Below are positions 8,354-16,609 of a stretch of 44,844 nt of DNA, one piece after another. A program made the position numbers and the translations under genes. The notes under the pieces are model-generated. The model was not told the DNA's origin, did no database searches, and was given only the letters and a program-made list of their open reading frames with translations. Each line of letters begins with the position of its first letter. Position 1 is the first letter of the stretch. The stretch is from JBFHDX01 sp041584475 (GTDB lineage: Bacteria > Pseudomonadota > Alphaproteobacteria > UBA8366 > JADFVY01), in NCBI GenBank assembly GCA_041584475.1, contig JBFHDX010000019.1:1-44844 (forward strand), in the 5' to 3' direction.

Positions 8354-8664
8354 GGCTTTTCCCCTCCGTTCGCATCAATGCGGCTCGAGCGGCGGTAGGC
8401 TCAACCGCCGCGCTCGCCCTGCCGACAGATGTATGTCGCCAGCGGCTGCGGCCAACCGCCTCGCCGCGCGCTCGACGTTGATCGTTCCCGCGGCCGAGCG
8501 GGATCGCTCGCCGAACGGACGTTGTCCGGCCAGGCGGGCCGGCAGTCGTGCGTGCCGGGCGAGCGGCGTGGCGCCATGGCGCCAGGAGCATGATACATTA
8601 CCGGACCCGTCGCGACGGGTACGGCCGCGTTCGCCAAGCAAGAGAACCCCCGGGAGTCCGCAGC
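8354..8664. promoter_or_regulatory. Divergent intergenic region with a 16-bp palindrome
   Basis: These 311 bases separate the dioxygenase-like gene and the esterase gene and carry no credible ORF. The one clear element is a perfect 16-base palindrome TGGCGCCATGGCGCCA (8569-8584), about 80 bases before the esterase start, a possible operator. No confident -35/-10 pair was seen on either strand. GGGAG (8652-8656) serves as ribosome binding site for the esterase. Confidence 0.45.
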
Positions 8665-9900
8665 ATGGGTCGCATCCCCGCCGCATCGCGCAAGACAGCG
8701 ACCGTCGCGCTGGCCGCGCTGCTCCTCGCCGGCATCGCGACCGAACACGCTGCCGGCGCGGAGAGCCTTGCGCGGATTCGCGAGAGACTTGGCGCGCGTG
8801 TCGACCCGAACCGCATTTCGGTGTCCGGTCTGTCTTCCGGCGGCTGGATGGCCAACCAGTTCCATATCGCCAATTCGGCCAAGATCATGGGGGCCGGGAT
8901 CATCGCGGCCGGCCCCTATCACTGTGCCGGCAGCCCGAACTGGCTGTGCGACTACACGCCTTACGGCTATTTCGCACCGCACGACAGCTGCCAAGCGGTC
9001 TATCTGTGCACGCGGTTCGCGCGCAAGTATTTCGGTGTCTTCGGGCCCTATGTCGGGCCGCCCGAAGCCGCCCAATCGCTTGACTCGACGCTGCGCGAGG
9101 CGACCGCGGCAACGATCGATCCGCTCGGCAACCTCCAGGGCGACCGCGTCTGGCTGTTCTCCGGCGCACTCGATAGTCTCGCGCCGCCACAGGCGATGGA
9201 TGCGTTGCGCGATTACTACGCGGCGCTGTTCGGGCGGCAGGAAATCGCGAACCCGGCGGAGAACATCGCCTATGTGCACGACCGGCCGGTCGCGCACGCA
9301 ATGATCGTCGACGCGCCCGGCCCGGCCACCGACACCAGCTGCAGCGATGACGGTCCGCCCTACATCAGCGATTGCGACTACGCGGCCGCGGGCGAGATGC
9401 TGCGATTTCTGTACCGGCTGCCCGAAGACGCGGCACCGCCGCCATACGGCGACTGGGACCGCAGCGCTCTGGTCGAGTTCGATCAGACCGCTTTCTTCGA
9501 CACGACCGACGCGAGCGTCAGCCTGAACCGGGCCGGTCATCTCTACGTGCCGCGGCAGTGCCGCGGTGACGCCGCCTGCCCGCTGCACGTCGCCTTCCAT
9601 GGCTGCCGGCAATCGCGCGAAGCGGTCAACCGCGCCTGCGGCGTCGGCCGCGATTGCGCGGCGCTCTATTTTTTCGCCGACGCCGGCTATAACGAATGGG
9701 CCGACCGACACGGCATCGTCGTGCTCTATCCGCAGGCGACCGAATGGGGCTCCGACGACGACGCCGCGAGGAATCCGAGGGGTTGCTGGGACTGGTGGGG
9801 ATACAGCGGCGCCGACTATTTCCGCAAGTCGGGCAAGCAGATGCGCGCCGTCGAACGGATGGTAGACTGTATCAGCGGTGTCCGACCCTGCCCGGAGTAG
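8665..9900 (+). CDS. Secreted PHB-depolymerase-family esterase
   Basis: Alpha/beta hydrolase resembling extracellular/periplasmic poly(3-hydroxybutyrate) depolymerases, 411 aa. The ATG at 8665 follows GGGAG and gives a clear signal peptide (SRKTATVALAALLLAGIATEHAAGA); the frame is open to 8548 but that extension is arginine-rich and unlikely. The nucleophile elbow is ISVSGLSSGG with Ser57. HVAFHGCRQS forms the typical oxyanion/His region near residue 310, and GIVVLYPQA plus GCWDWWGY complete the family pattern. Many cysteines (for example CSDDGPPYISDCDY) suggest disulfides in an exported protein. Polymeric PHB, short oligomers or a feruloyl-type ester are all possible. A 3HB-oligomer hydrolase occurs at 38.8 kb, which favours PHB turnover. 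Confidence 0.83.
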   Translation: MGRIPAASRKTATVALAALLLAGIATEHAAGAESLARIRERLGARVDPNRISVSGLSSGGWMANQFHIANSAKIMGAGIIAAGPYHCAGSPNWLCDYTPYGYFAPHDSCQAVYLCTRFARKYFGVFGPYVGPPEAAQSLDSTLREATAATIDPLGNLQGDRVWLFSGALDSLAPPQAMDALRDYYAALFGRQEIANPAENIAYVHDRPVAHAMIVDAPGPATDTSCSDDGPPYISDCDYAAAGEMLRFLYRLPEDAAPPPYGDWDRSALVEFDQTAFFDTTDASVSLNRAGHLYVPRQCRGDAACPLHVAFHGCRQSREAVNRACGVGRDCAALYFFADAGYNEWADRHGIVVLYPQATEWGSDDDAARNPRGCWDWWGYSGADYFRKSGKQMRAVERMVDCISGVRPCPE

Positions 9901-9985
9901 CCACCAGGATGTCCTGTGGCGGCACCGTTCGCACCGCGCCCCGCATGGTTGTCAATTCATGGGCGGCACCGCCCGGGAGGCCCCG

Positions 9986-10789
9986 ATGACCAAACTCAGC
10001 CGCAGTCAGCTGCGCGAATTCGACGAACAGGGTTTCCTGTTCCTGCCGGACTGCTTTTCGCGCGCCGAGGCCGGGATGCTGCTAGGCGAGGCGCAAAGGA
10101 TTTACGCGCTCGACCGCGAAGAGGTGTGGCGCGAGGAAAGCGGCGCCGCGCGTACGGCTTTCGCCGCCCATACCTACAACGAGGCGTTTCGTCGCCTCGG
10201 CGCGCACCCGCGACTGGTCGAGCCCGTCATGCAGATCCTCGGCGAGCCCGTCTACATGCACCAGTTCAAGGTCAACGCCAAGGCGGCCTTCGACGGTGCC
10301 GTCTGGCAGTGGCACCAGGATTACGGCACTTGGGCGCGCGACGACGACATGCCCGAGCCGCGGGCGATGAATATCGCCGTGTTCCTCGAGGACGTGACGG
10401 CGGTGAACGGCCCGCTGATGTTCATTCCGAAAAGCCACAAGGCTGGCGTGCTCGAGGCCGGCCACGACCTCGAGACGACGTCGTACCCGCTATGGACGCT
10501 CGATCGCGAGACCGTCACGCGGCTGGCGCGCAAGGGCGGGGTCGTGGCACCGCTCGGTCCGGCGGGCTCGGTGGTGATGTTCCACGGCAACCTCGTTCAT
10601 GCGAGCCCGCCCAACATCAGCCCGTTCAATCGCACGATCGTCTATCTGAGCCTGTGTGCGGTCTCCAACCACATCCGTCGATTCAAGCGCAGGGAATGGA
10701 TCGCGCATCGCGACTTCACGCCGATCGCGCCGCTCGCCGACGACTGCCTGACCGAGCTCTGCGTCGAAGACAAGCCAGCAGCGGTGTGA
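9986..10789 (+). CDS. PhyH/EctD-like Fe(II)/2-oxoglutarate dioxygenase
   Basis: Phytanoyl-CoA dioxygenase superfamily, 267 aa. The start at 9986 is set by GGGAGG at 9974-9979 and by the MTKLSRSQLREFDEQGFLFLPDCF opener (in this family the first helix is followed by G-F/Y-L). The iron triad is H110-x-D112 in WQWHQDYGTW and distal His205 in GNLVHASPPN; the 2-oxoglutarate-binding Arg216 is in FNRTIVYLS. The run HQDYGTWARDDDMP followed by NGPLMFIPKSHK is strikingly like the ectoine 5-hydroxylase signature, but no ectABC genes are nearby and several EctD-specific positions differ. I therefore call it only a small-molecule hydroxylase of this branch. The gene stands 85 bases after the esterase and may be co-transcribed. 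Confidence 0.82.
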   Translation: MTKLSRSQLREFDEQGFLFLPDCFSRAEAGMLLGEAQRIYALDREEVWREESGAARTAFAAHTYNEAFRRLGAHPRLVEPVMQILGEPVYMHQFKVNAKAAFDGAVWQWHQDYGTWARDDDMPEPRAMNIAVFLEDVTAVNGPLMFIPKSHKAGVLEAGHDLETTSYPLWTLDRETVTRLARKGGVVAPLGPAGSVVMFHGNLVHASPPNISPFNRTIVYLSLCAVSNHIRRFKRREWIAHRDFTPIAPLADDCLTELCVEDKPAAV

Positions 10790-10872
10790 GCGGAATGCAT
10801 CGCCAGGCGGGAATCGGCTCGAGCAGGGAATAGCCGCAGGCACTCGCCGGCCAGGCCCATCGGTCGACCGAG

Positions 10873-11781
10873 TCACCTCGTCGAATCGAGCTTCGTCTTG
10901 GCGACCTGCTCAATCCAGCGAACGATCTCTGCGCCGTCGCGCGCGCCTTCGAGATTCAGCCGAGCGGCGCTGCAGACCTCGCGGCACAAGGCGGTGACCG
11001 GCGCCGGCGTCCCGGACTCGTGCGCCAAGGCCGATGCGGTTTCGACGGCGCGCAGCAATGCCTCGAACGGCGTGCCCGAGACATAGCGCTGCTCGTCGAT
11101 CAGGCCGCGCAACACCGCCGGCGGCGTGTTGCCGTCCGCCGACACGTGCTCGATCGCGTCGAGGACTGCCCGCGGGTCCAGACCGTGGCGCCTGGCGATC
11201 AGCAGGCCCTCGGCTCCGGCAATGAGGCCGATCGCCGTCAGGAGTCCGGCGATCGCATGCGCGATGCGCGCCGACCCCGCATGGCCGGTCCGGATCACCG
11301 GCGATCCGATCGCCGCGAGCACGGGTGCGCACCGGTCCAGCGCGCGACCGCTGCCGCCTGCGAGAAGCGCGGAGCAACCGTCGGCGACGTCGCCCAGCGA
11401 CCCGACGACGACCGCATCGACCGCAGGAACACCGTGCGACACCAGCGCGCGATCGAGCGCGATGACGGATTCGGGGGCTCCCGCCCCGAAAATCACCAGC
11501 GGCGTGCCCTTACCCAACCCGTTGACCAGGCCGTTGGCACCGAGCACCGCGCGTTGCACCGCATCGTCATCGGTGAGCGCGACCAGCAGCACGTCCGCGG
11601 CCTCGGCCATCGCCCTTGGAGACGGGGCGATCGCGGAACCGCCCTCGACGACGTAGAGTTGCATCGCTGCCTGGTCGAAATCGTGGACCGACAGCGGAAA
11701 GCCGTTTGCCTGCAGGCGGCCGGCGATCGCCGCCCCCAGCGAGCCGAGCCCGAACACACCGACCGACGGCGGCGCGGTCAT
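10873..11781 (-). CDS. 3-hydroxyisobutyrate-dehydrogenase-like protein lacking the family lysine
   Basis: Two-domain beta-hydroxyacid dehydrogenase fold, about 302 aa. The N-terminal Rossmann motif GVFGLGSLGAAIAGRL (residues 8-23) and the all-helical C-terminal domain (ALLRAVETASALAHE and similar) are clear. The canonical substrate motif DxPVSGGxxGA reads DAVVVGSLGDVADG here. The catalytic segment GxxGxGxxxK reads GHAGSARIAH, so the conserved Lys is His175 and the following Asn is also lost. Normal hydroxyacid dehydrogenation is therefore doubtful; imine reductase-like or non-catalytic roles are alternatives. The start is uncertain: ATG 11781 matches the family N-terminus, while ATG 11862 overlaps the preceding gene by 17 bases. 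It is the last gene of the molybdenum hydroxylase block. Confidence 0.75.
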   Translation of the reverse strand: MTAPPSVGVFGLGSLGAAIAGRLQANGFPLSVHDFDQAAMQLYVVEGGSAIAPSPRAMAEAADVLLVALTDDDAVQRAVLGANGLVNGLGKGTPLVIFGAGAPESVIALDRALVSHGVPAVDAVVVGSLGDVADGCSALLAGGSGRALDRCAPVLAAIGSPVIRTGHAGSARIAHAIAGLLTAIGLIAGAEGLLIARRHGLDPRAVLDAIEHVSADGNTPPAVLRGLIDEQRYVSGTPFEALLRAVETASALAHESGTPAPVTALCREVCSAARLNLEGARDGAEIVRWIEQVAKTKLDSTR

Positions 11782-11845
11782 GGCACCGTAAGCGTGCCTG
11801 CGAACGCCCCGCGTGGTATCGGATCCGGCGGTCGGTTGCGCCGCT

Positions 11846-12250
11846 TCATCGTTCGCCCGCAAGCGCCTGGTCGATGATGAACAGGTCCGTCAGCAGGGCA
11901 CGCAAGTGGATCGACGCATTCAGATTGTCAATCAACAGCGAACCGATCGCCGGCTTGGAGAGGACCAGTCGAACCGCGGCGCGGGCCTTGGCGGCGTCCT
12001 GTTCGAGCACATCGATGAATGCGGCGGCGTCGAGCGCTTCCCCCGACGTTTCCACGGTCTTCCGGCAAGCCGTGCCGATGCCGTCCAGCGCCGCGTCGAG
12101 CCGCTCGAGATAGCCGCGAACCTCGTCGGCCGTCCCCCCCTCGCCGCCTCGGCGTCCCTGGGCTGCGTATGCGAGCATGAACTCGTATGCCGACTCGATC
12201 TCGTCCGCGCGCTCCGCGATCGTGGCGGACTGTGCTTTGCTTGCGCTCAC
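11846..12250 (-). CDS. Unknown helical protein in molybdenum hydroxylase block
   Basis: I do not recognise this family. From GTG 12250, which has GGGAAG seven bases upstream, the product is 134 aa, acidic and almost wholly alpha-helical by residue pattern (AERADEIESAYEFMLAYAAQG, YLERLDAALDGIG, DVLEQDAAKARAAVRLVL, IHLRALLTDLFIIDQALA). It has no signal peptide, no membrane segment and a single cysteine. The frame extends to ATG 12349, but that extension is arginine-rich and overlaps the cytochrome b stop. It lies between the cytochrome b gene and the HIBADH-like gene on the same strand, so a co-regulated accessory or assembly role is possible but not shown. Confidence 0.6.
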   Translation of the reverse strand: MSASKAQSATIAERADEIESAYEFMLAYAAQGRRGGEGGTADEVRGYLERLDAALDGIGTACRKTVETSGEALDAAAFIDVLEQDAAKARAAVRLVLSKPAIGSLLIDNLNASIHLRALLTDLFIIDQALAGER

Positions 12251-12341
12251 TTGCTGTCTTCCCGGCTCCGTCTCGCGTCGTTCGCACGTTGGGCCTCGGC
12301 ATAGCCTCGCGGCGGTCCCACACCGGGGCCCGCGTCTGGCG

Positions 12342-13007
12342 TCAGGCATCGCGTCGCTCGGGCCTCCAGCGCTCGGGATCGAACCGTTCCCGAAATTCCC
12401 GCTCGGTGATCCAGCCCACGATCATCGACCGCGTGAACCATAGCTTCTCCGGACGGAACGCGAAATAGACATGGACGATCAGCAGGGTAATCAGGGCCAT
12501 TCCCGCATAGCCATGGACGACGTAGACAATGCCCCAGGTATAGGAGGCCAGCAGGTACGGGTCGCGCTGCCAGAGCGGCGTGTCAACCTTGGCCATCATC
12601 ACGATGCCGGTCGCCACCGCCGCCAGCACGATGATCGCCACGGTGTGGTGATAGAGCTGTTGCGCGAGTTCGTATTTGCCCGACCGGTGCCCGCCGGAAA
12701 GCGACCTGCCCGTCGCGTGCCGCACGGCGTGCCGGAGGTCGTCGAGCCGCACCGACATCCCCCGGAAGCCGAGCCAACCCGAAACGCGCACGACGTGGAA
12801 CAGGATCGCCGCCGTCAGCACCAGGCCTGCGATCCAGTGAATCGTCACCCACGGGAACTTGATCCCGATAACGGGCAGAAACCCGGTCGCCAGCAGCACC
12901 AGCATGCTCGCCGCCATGACCCAGTGGAACAGGCGTTCGGGCAGGCGATGCCGGATGACGCGGCCCGGGGCGGCGTCTCCCTCGTCTGCTGCCGCCTCCA
13001 CCGTCAC
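12342..13007 (-). CDS. Cytochrome b, formate-dehydrogenase gamma/b561-like
   Basis: Four-helix membrane dihaem cytochrome b of the type that passes electrons from periplasmic dehydrogenases to quinone; 221 aa from GTG 13007. This GTG overlaps the TGA of the preceding small gene (GTGA), which fixes the start; the upstream frame is arginine-rich noise. Helices are visible at about residues 25-45 (LFHWVMAASMLVLLATGFLPV), 55-75 (IHWIAGLVLTAAILFHVV), 120-140 (HHTVAIIVLAAVATGIVMM) and 160-185 (VYVVHGYAGMALITLLIVHVYFAF). His residues in RLFHW, TIHW, LYHHT, VVHGY and IVHVY are candidate haem ligands. The position directly after a Tat-dependent molybdenum hydroxylase suggests it is that enzyme's quinone-linked electron acceptor; this is an inference. 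Confidence 0.82.
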   Translation of the reverse strand: MTVEAAADEGDAAPGRVIRHRLPERLFHWVMAASMLVLLATGFLPVIGIKFPWVTIHWIAGLVLTAAILFHVVRVSGWLGFRGMSVRLDDLRHAVRHATGRSLSGGHRSGKYELAQQLYHHTVAIIVLAAVATGIVMMAKVDTPLWQRDPYLLASYTWGIVYVVHGYAGMALITLLIVHVYFAFRPEKLWFTRSMIVGWITEREFRERFDPERWRPERRDA

Positions 13008-13189
13008 GCCCCGCCCGTGCGGTCGCGGCGGCCGGTCTTGTTCGCCCGGCGCGAGGCGACGGCAACGAACAGCGCGTGCACGACAATCGCGGCCAGACCG
13101 GCGGCGACGAACAGCCACAACGGTTCCCAGGATGCGCCAAGCAGCTCGCTCTGCCCCCACGCATTCCGGGATATGCGTACGAATTCCAT
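13004..13189 (-). CDS. Small single-helix membrane protein
   Basis: 61 aa, no family recognised. It has one strong transmembrane helix (PLWLFVAAGLAAIVVHALFVAV, about residues 23-44) followed by a basic cytoplasmic-type tail (SRRANKTGRRDR), so the N-terminus should face the periplasm. The ATG at 13189 lies seven bases past the FAD-subunit stop and its TGA overlaps the cytochrome b GTG, so it is clearly translated within the operon. A histidine inside the helix (IVVHALF) could contact haem. By position it may be a small anchor or assembly subunit linking the molybdenum enzyme with the cytochrome b. Too short for most automated annotation. Confidence 0.72.
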   Translation of the reverse strand: MEFVRISRNAWGQSELLGASWEPLWLFVAAGLAAIVVHALFVAVASRRANKTGRRDRTGGA

Positions 13190-13196
13190 GGTCGGC

Positions 13197-14192
13197 TCAG
13201 GCCGCGTCGCGCACCGCCCGGGTCACCAGGTTCTGCATCAGCGGGACCTTGAAGTGATTGTAGTTCAGCGGCCGTGCCCGTCGCGTCACGGTCTGCCCGG
13301 CAAGCTTCGCCAGGGTGTCGTCGACCGCCTTGCCCGCGACGAGGTCCTCGACCACCTTGAGCCGCCGCGGCGTGCACTGCACGCCGCCGCAGGCGACGCG
13401 TGCCCGTTCGACGACGCCGCCGGACATCACCAGCGCCGAGGCGACATTGACCAGCGCGAAGTCCCACGATTCGCGGTCGGCCACCTTCTCGAAATAGAAC
13501 TTCGCCCCGGCCCAGGCGGCCGGCAAACGGATGGCGACCAGCAGATCCTCCGGCTTGAGGACGGTCATGCGCGTGATGTCGACCGCCGGGCCGACGAAGA
13601 AGTCCTCGGCATCGACGACGCGTTCACCGCGCTTGCTGCGGACGACCATCTTGGCGTCTAGCACGACGAGCGCCGGCGCCGTATCGGACGGCGTCACGGC
13701 GACGCACCGATCGCTCTCGAACAACGCATGCTCGCGGTTCATCGCCTCCGGCGTATCGGCGTAGCAGGTGTTGCCGCCGGCCCGATAGCACGGCAACCCG
13801 TAGCGGTAGTACCAGCACCGCGTATCCTGTGCGACATTGCCGCCGATGGTCCCGGAATTGCGGATCTGCGGGCTCGCCACCTTGCGTGCGGCATCGGCCA
13901 ACACGCGGTAGCGTTCGCGGATCGGCGAGCTGTTCTCGATCTCGCTGAGCGTCGTGAGCGCCCCGATCTCGATCCCGTCGGCCGTCTCCCGGATACCCTT
14001 GAGCGCGCTGATCCCGGTCAAGTCGACGACGGCCTTGGGACGTATGACCCGGTCCTTGAACCAGGCGAGGCTGTCGTTGCCACCGGCGAGTTTCCAGGCA
14101 TCCTTGCCGAATCGATCGAGCAGGTCGAGGGCCTCTTCGATACGCGCCGGCTGATACAGTTCGAAGCCCGGCATCATGTCCTTGATCATCAT
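13197..14192 (-). CDS. Molybdenum hydroxylase FAD subunit with HcrB-type cysteine loop
   Basis: Medium subunit of a xanthine dehydrogenase-family enzyme, 331 aa; binds FAD and relays electrons. The vanillyl-alcohol-oxidase-type fold shows KLAGGNDSLAWFKD near residue 35 and the second FAD-contact stretch SPQIRNSGTIGGNVAQD at 107-123. Directly after this come four cysteines, Cys126 (TRCWYYR), Cys135 (GLPCYR), Cys143 (NTCYA) and Cys163 (DRCVAV). They are placed as in the [4Fe-4S]-binding insertion of 4-hydroxybenzoyl-CoA reductase beta subunit and PaoB. AAGGGAGG just upstream supports the start at 14192, which lies 13 bases past the large-subunit stop. An extra cluster lets such enzymes run low-potential or long-range electron transfer. 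Confidence 0.88.
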   Translation of the reverse strand: MMIKDMMPGFELYQPARIEEALDLLDRFGKDAWKLAGGNDSLAWFKDRVIRPKAVVDLTGISALKGIRETADGIEIGALTTLSEIENSSPIRERYRVLADAARKVASPQIRNSGTIGGNVAQDTRCWYYRYGLPCYRAGGNTCYADTPEAMNREHALFESDRCVAVTPSDTAPALVVLDAKMVVRSKRGERVVDAEDFFVGPAVDITRMTVLKPEDLLVAIRLPAAWAGAKFYFEKVADRESWDFALVNVASALVMSGGVVERARVACGGVQCTPRRLKVVEDLVAGKAVDDTLAKLAGQTVTRRARPLNYNHFKVPLMQNLVTRAVRDAA

Positions 14193-14205
14193 GGCGAGGC
14201 CTCCC

Positions 14206-16608
14206 TTACTGAACGTTGACCTGAAGCGGCCGATAGGATTGCGGCCGTCCAGCCACGGCGTTGACGATCATGTCGGTGACCACGGGGGTGCGGTTGAAGT
14301 AGTGGCCGCCCAGCGCGTCGGAGATGGCGCAGAGCAGCGCCGCCGCCGCGCATCCCTGGATCGGCTCGCCGATGCCCTTGATGCCGAGCGGGTTCGCGAG
14401 GTCCGGCTTGCCGACCGCATCCCAGGCCATTTCCGCCGGCACGTCGAGATAGGACGGCGGTTTCGCCTGGTAGAGGCCGACATTGGCCGGCAATCCCAGC
14501 TTCGGGTCGTAGACTAGCCGCTCGCTCACCGCGAGGCCGAAGCCCATCACGGCGCCGCCGCGGATCTGGTTGGCGAGGCTCTGCGGATGCACGACCGTGC
14601 CGCAATCGGCGACACCGACATAATCCTGGATGACGAACTTGCCGGTCTCGAGGTCGAGCTCGACCTGGATATAGCCTACCGACAGCGCCGGCGTCACGCC
14701 GTCCTTCGGCAGCGTGTCCTTGGCGACGCCGATCAGCCCGCTGCCGGCAAGCCCGGCCACCGCCGCCTTGGTCAGCGGGTTTATGTTGTCCGGTACCTCG
14801 GCGCCGCTGAACTTGCCGCCGAGCTTGGCGGCCCGTGCCGCCGCGTCGGCGAAGCTCATCACCGTCGAGCGGTCGGACTTGCGGACCACGGCCTCGTTTT
14901 GGATGTCGTAGTCGTCGGCCGCTCCGCCCGCCTCCAGGGCGCCGATCTCCAGGAGCTTCTGCTTGGCGTCCATCGCGGCGACGTAGTTAGTGCGGCTCAT
15001 CGTGAACGAGGTGTTCGAGCCGAACTGCCCGATGTTCCAAGGCAGATGCTTCGACGAATCGCCGCGCACGATGACGACGTTGCTCCAGTCGTAGCCGAGC
15101 ACCTCGGCGGCGACGCGCGACGTGGCCCCGTAGGAATATGTGCCGAGGTTGCCGACGCCGCTGTGGACGTGCAGCTTGCCGTCCGGCGTGATGCGAACGA
15201 GCCCGTCGAAGCCGCTGAAGCCCGCCGAGTGATAGGCCGAAGCGACGCCGATGCCGATCACCTTGTTGCCGGTGCGCCGGCGCGAGAGCTTCTTGCGTTC
15301 CTCCCAGTTGAAACGCTCCGCCCCGCGATCGAGCGCCTCTTTCAAATAGGCGCTGGTGACGGGTCCCTGCTTGGCGCCGTACTTGGCGTCGTTGTCGGGT
15401 GCGTTGACGCGCCGGATCGCGACCCGGTCGAGACCGAGTTCGTGTGCCGCCTTGTCGATCAGCGGCTCGATCGCCATCGCGATCTGGTTCTCGCCGGGAC
15501 CGCGCTGCGGCCCGCGTGGCGGCGTGTTGGTCAGGACCGAGATGCCGCGCCAGCGCATGGCCTCGGGCTGGAAGACGATCGAGACCGCACTCCCGGCATT
15601 GCGGAAGTCCCAGAATCCCATGTTGGGGCCGTTGTCGTGCACGACGTAGAGGTCGACAGCACTGATCCGGCCGTCCGCCTTGAAGCCCATGCGCACCCAG
15701 CCCTGGAACGCCGGACGCGCCAATCCGAGCGAATATTCCTCTTCGCGGGTGATGCGCATCATCACCGGGCGGCCGGTCTTCTTGGCGAGGTGCGCCGGAA
15801 TCGACATCACGGGATAGGCCGAGCCCTTCGACCCGAAGCCGCCGCCGCAGAACTCGGCGATGTAGACGAGGTCCTTCGGCTCGATGCCGATATAGTTCGC
15901 GAGCCCTGGCACGACGTAGGACTGGCTCTGCGACGAGCCGTGCACGAAGCATTTGCCGTTCTGCCAGTAGGCCATGCACGAGCGCGGCTCCATCGAGTGG
16001 TGCGACAGGCCGGCGGTGACGAAATTCTCTTCGATGACAACCTTGGCCGCCGCGAACCCGGCGTCCAGGTCGCCGAATTGCCATTCCTCGGCGGGTGGCC
16101 CCATCGGCAGCTTGCCCCTGTCCGCCTCGACGAAGGCGGCAGCGTCCCATTTCACCGTCTGCAGATCGAGCCGCACGTTGGCGACGTTACCGGTCAGGCG
16201 CGCATTCGGGCCGCCGGGATATAGGCTGTCGAGCGGATCGACGGTGAAGGGCAGCGGCTCCAGGTCGACCTTGATCTTCTCGATCGCATCGGCGGCGAGC
16301 GTCTCGCTGGTCGCCGCCACGGCGAGAATGGGCTCACCGGCGTATAACGGCTCGTTGGTGAGGATCGGGTTCTGGGGCGGCGGGAACGAAGGGACTTCGT
16401 CCGCCGTCAGCACCGCGACGACGCCGTCCATCGCCAGCGCTTCCGAGGCATCGATGTTGCGCACCCGGCCGTGCGGCATCGGGCTGCGCAGCAACTTGCA
16501 GAACAGCATGCCCTCGGCGCGGAAATCCTCGGCGTACCGGGCTTCTCCGGTGACCTTGGCGACCACGTCCGGCGGCAGGAAATCCTTGCCGATCAGTTTG
16601 TAAGCCAT
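14206..16608 (-). CDS. Molybdenum hydroxylase large (molybdopterin cytosine dinucleotide) subunit
   Basis: Catalytic subunit of a xanthine dehydrogenase-family enzyme, 800 aa. It opens with DFLPPDVVAKVTGEARYAEDF, the usual a/b-hammerhead domain. Cofactor-binding segments are EFCGGGFGSKGSAYP, NTPPRGPQRGPGENQ (Q/R-rich pocket) and NLGTYSYGATSRVAAEVLG. GIKGIGEPIQGCAAAALLCAI carries the conserved catalytic glutamate, about Glu748. The start at 16608 follows GGGAGG and lies one base past the small-subunit stop. No Tat or Sec signal is present, so if it is periplasmic it must ride with the Tat-tagged small subunit, as in PaoABC. The substrate cannot be read; a CoA thioester is unlikely for an exported enzyme. 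Aldehydes or N-heterocycles are plausible. Confidence 0.9.
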   Translation of the reverse strand: MAYKLIGKDFLPPDVVAKVTGEARYAEDFRAEGMLFCKLLRSPMPHGRVRNIDASEALAMDGVVAVLTADEVPSFPPPQNPILTNEPLYAGEPILAVAATSETLAADAIEKIKVDLEPLPFTVDPLDSLYPGGPNARLTGNVANVRLDLQTVKWDAAAFVEADRGKLPMGPPAEEWQFGDLDAGFAAAKVVIEENFVTAGLSHHSMEPRSCMAYWQNGKCFVHGSSQSQSYVVPGLANYIGIEPKDLVYIAEFCGGGFGSKGSAYPVMSIPAHLAKKTGRPVMMRITREEEYSLGLARPAFQGWVRMGFKADGRISAVDLYVVHDNGPNMGFWDFRNAGSAVSIVFQPEAMRWRGISVLTNTPPRGPQRGPGENQIAMAIEPLIDKAAHELGLDRVAIRRVNAPDNDAKYGAKQGPVTSAYLKEALDRGAERFNWEERKKLSRRRTGNKVIGIGVASAYHSAGFSGFDGLVRITPDGKLHVHSGVGNLGTYSYGATSRVAAEVLGYDWSNVVIVRGDSSKHLPWNIGQFGSNTSFTMSRTNYVAAMDAKQKLLEIGALEAGGAADDYDIQNEAVVRKSDRSTVMSFADAAARAAKLGGKFSGAEVPDNINPLTKAAVAGLAGSGLIGVAKDTLPKDGVTPALSVGYIQVELDLETGKFVIQDYVGVADCGTVVHPQSLANQIRGGAVMGFGLAVSERLVYDPKLGLPANVGLYQAKPPSYLDVPAEMAWDAVGKPDLANPLGIKGIGEPIQGCAAAALLCAISDALGGHYFNRTPVVTDMIVNAVAGRPQSYRPLQVNVQ

Positions 16609-16609
16609 G

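Noticed and set aside
10860..10871. Perfect 12-base palindrome TCGGTCGACCGA at the end of two convergent genes
   Set aside because: It lies next to two stop codons, away from any promoter; 12-base GC palindromes are expected occasionally by chance.
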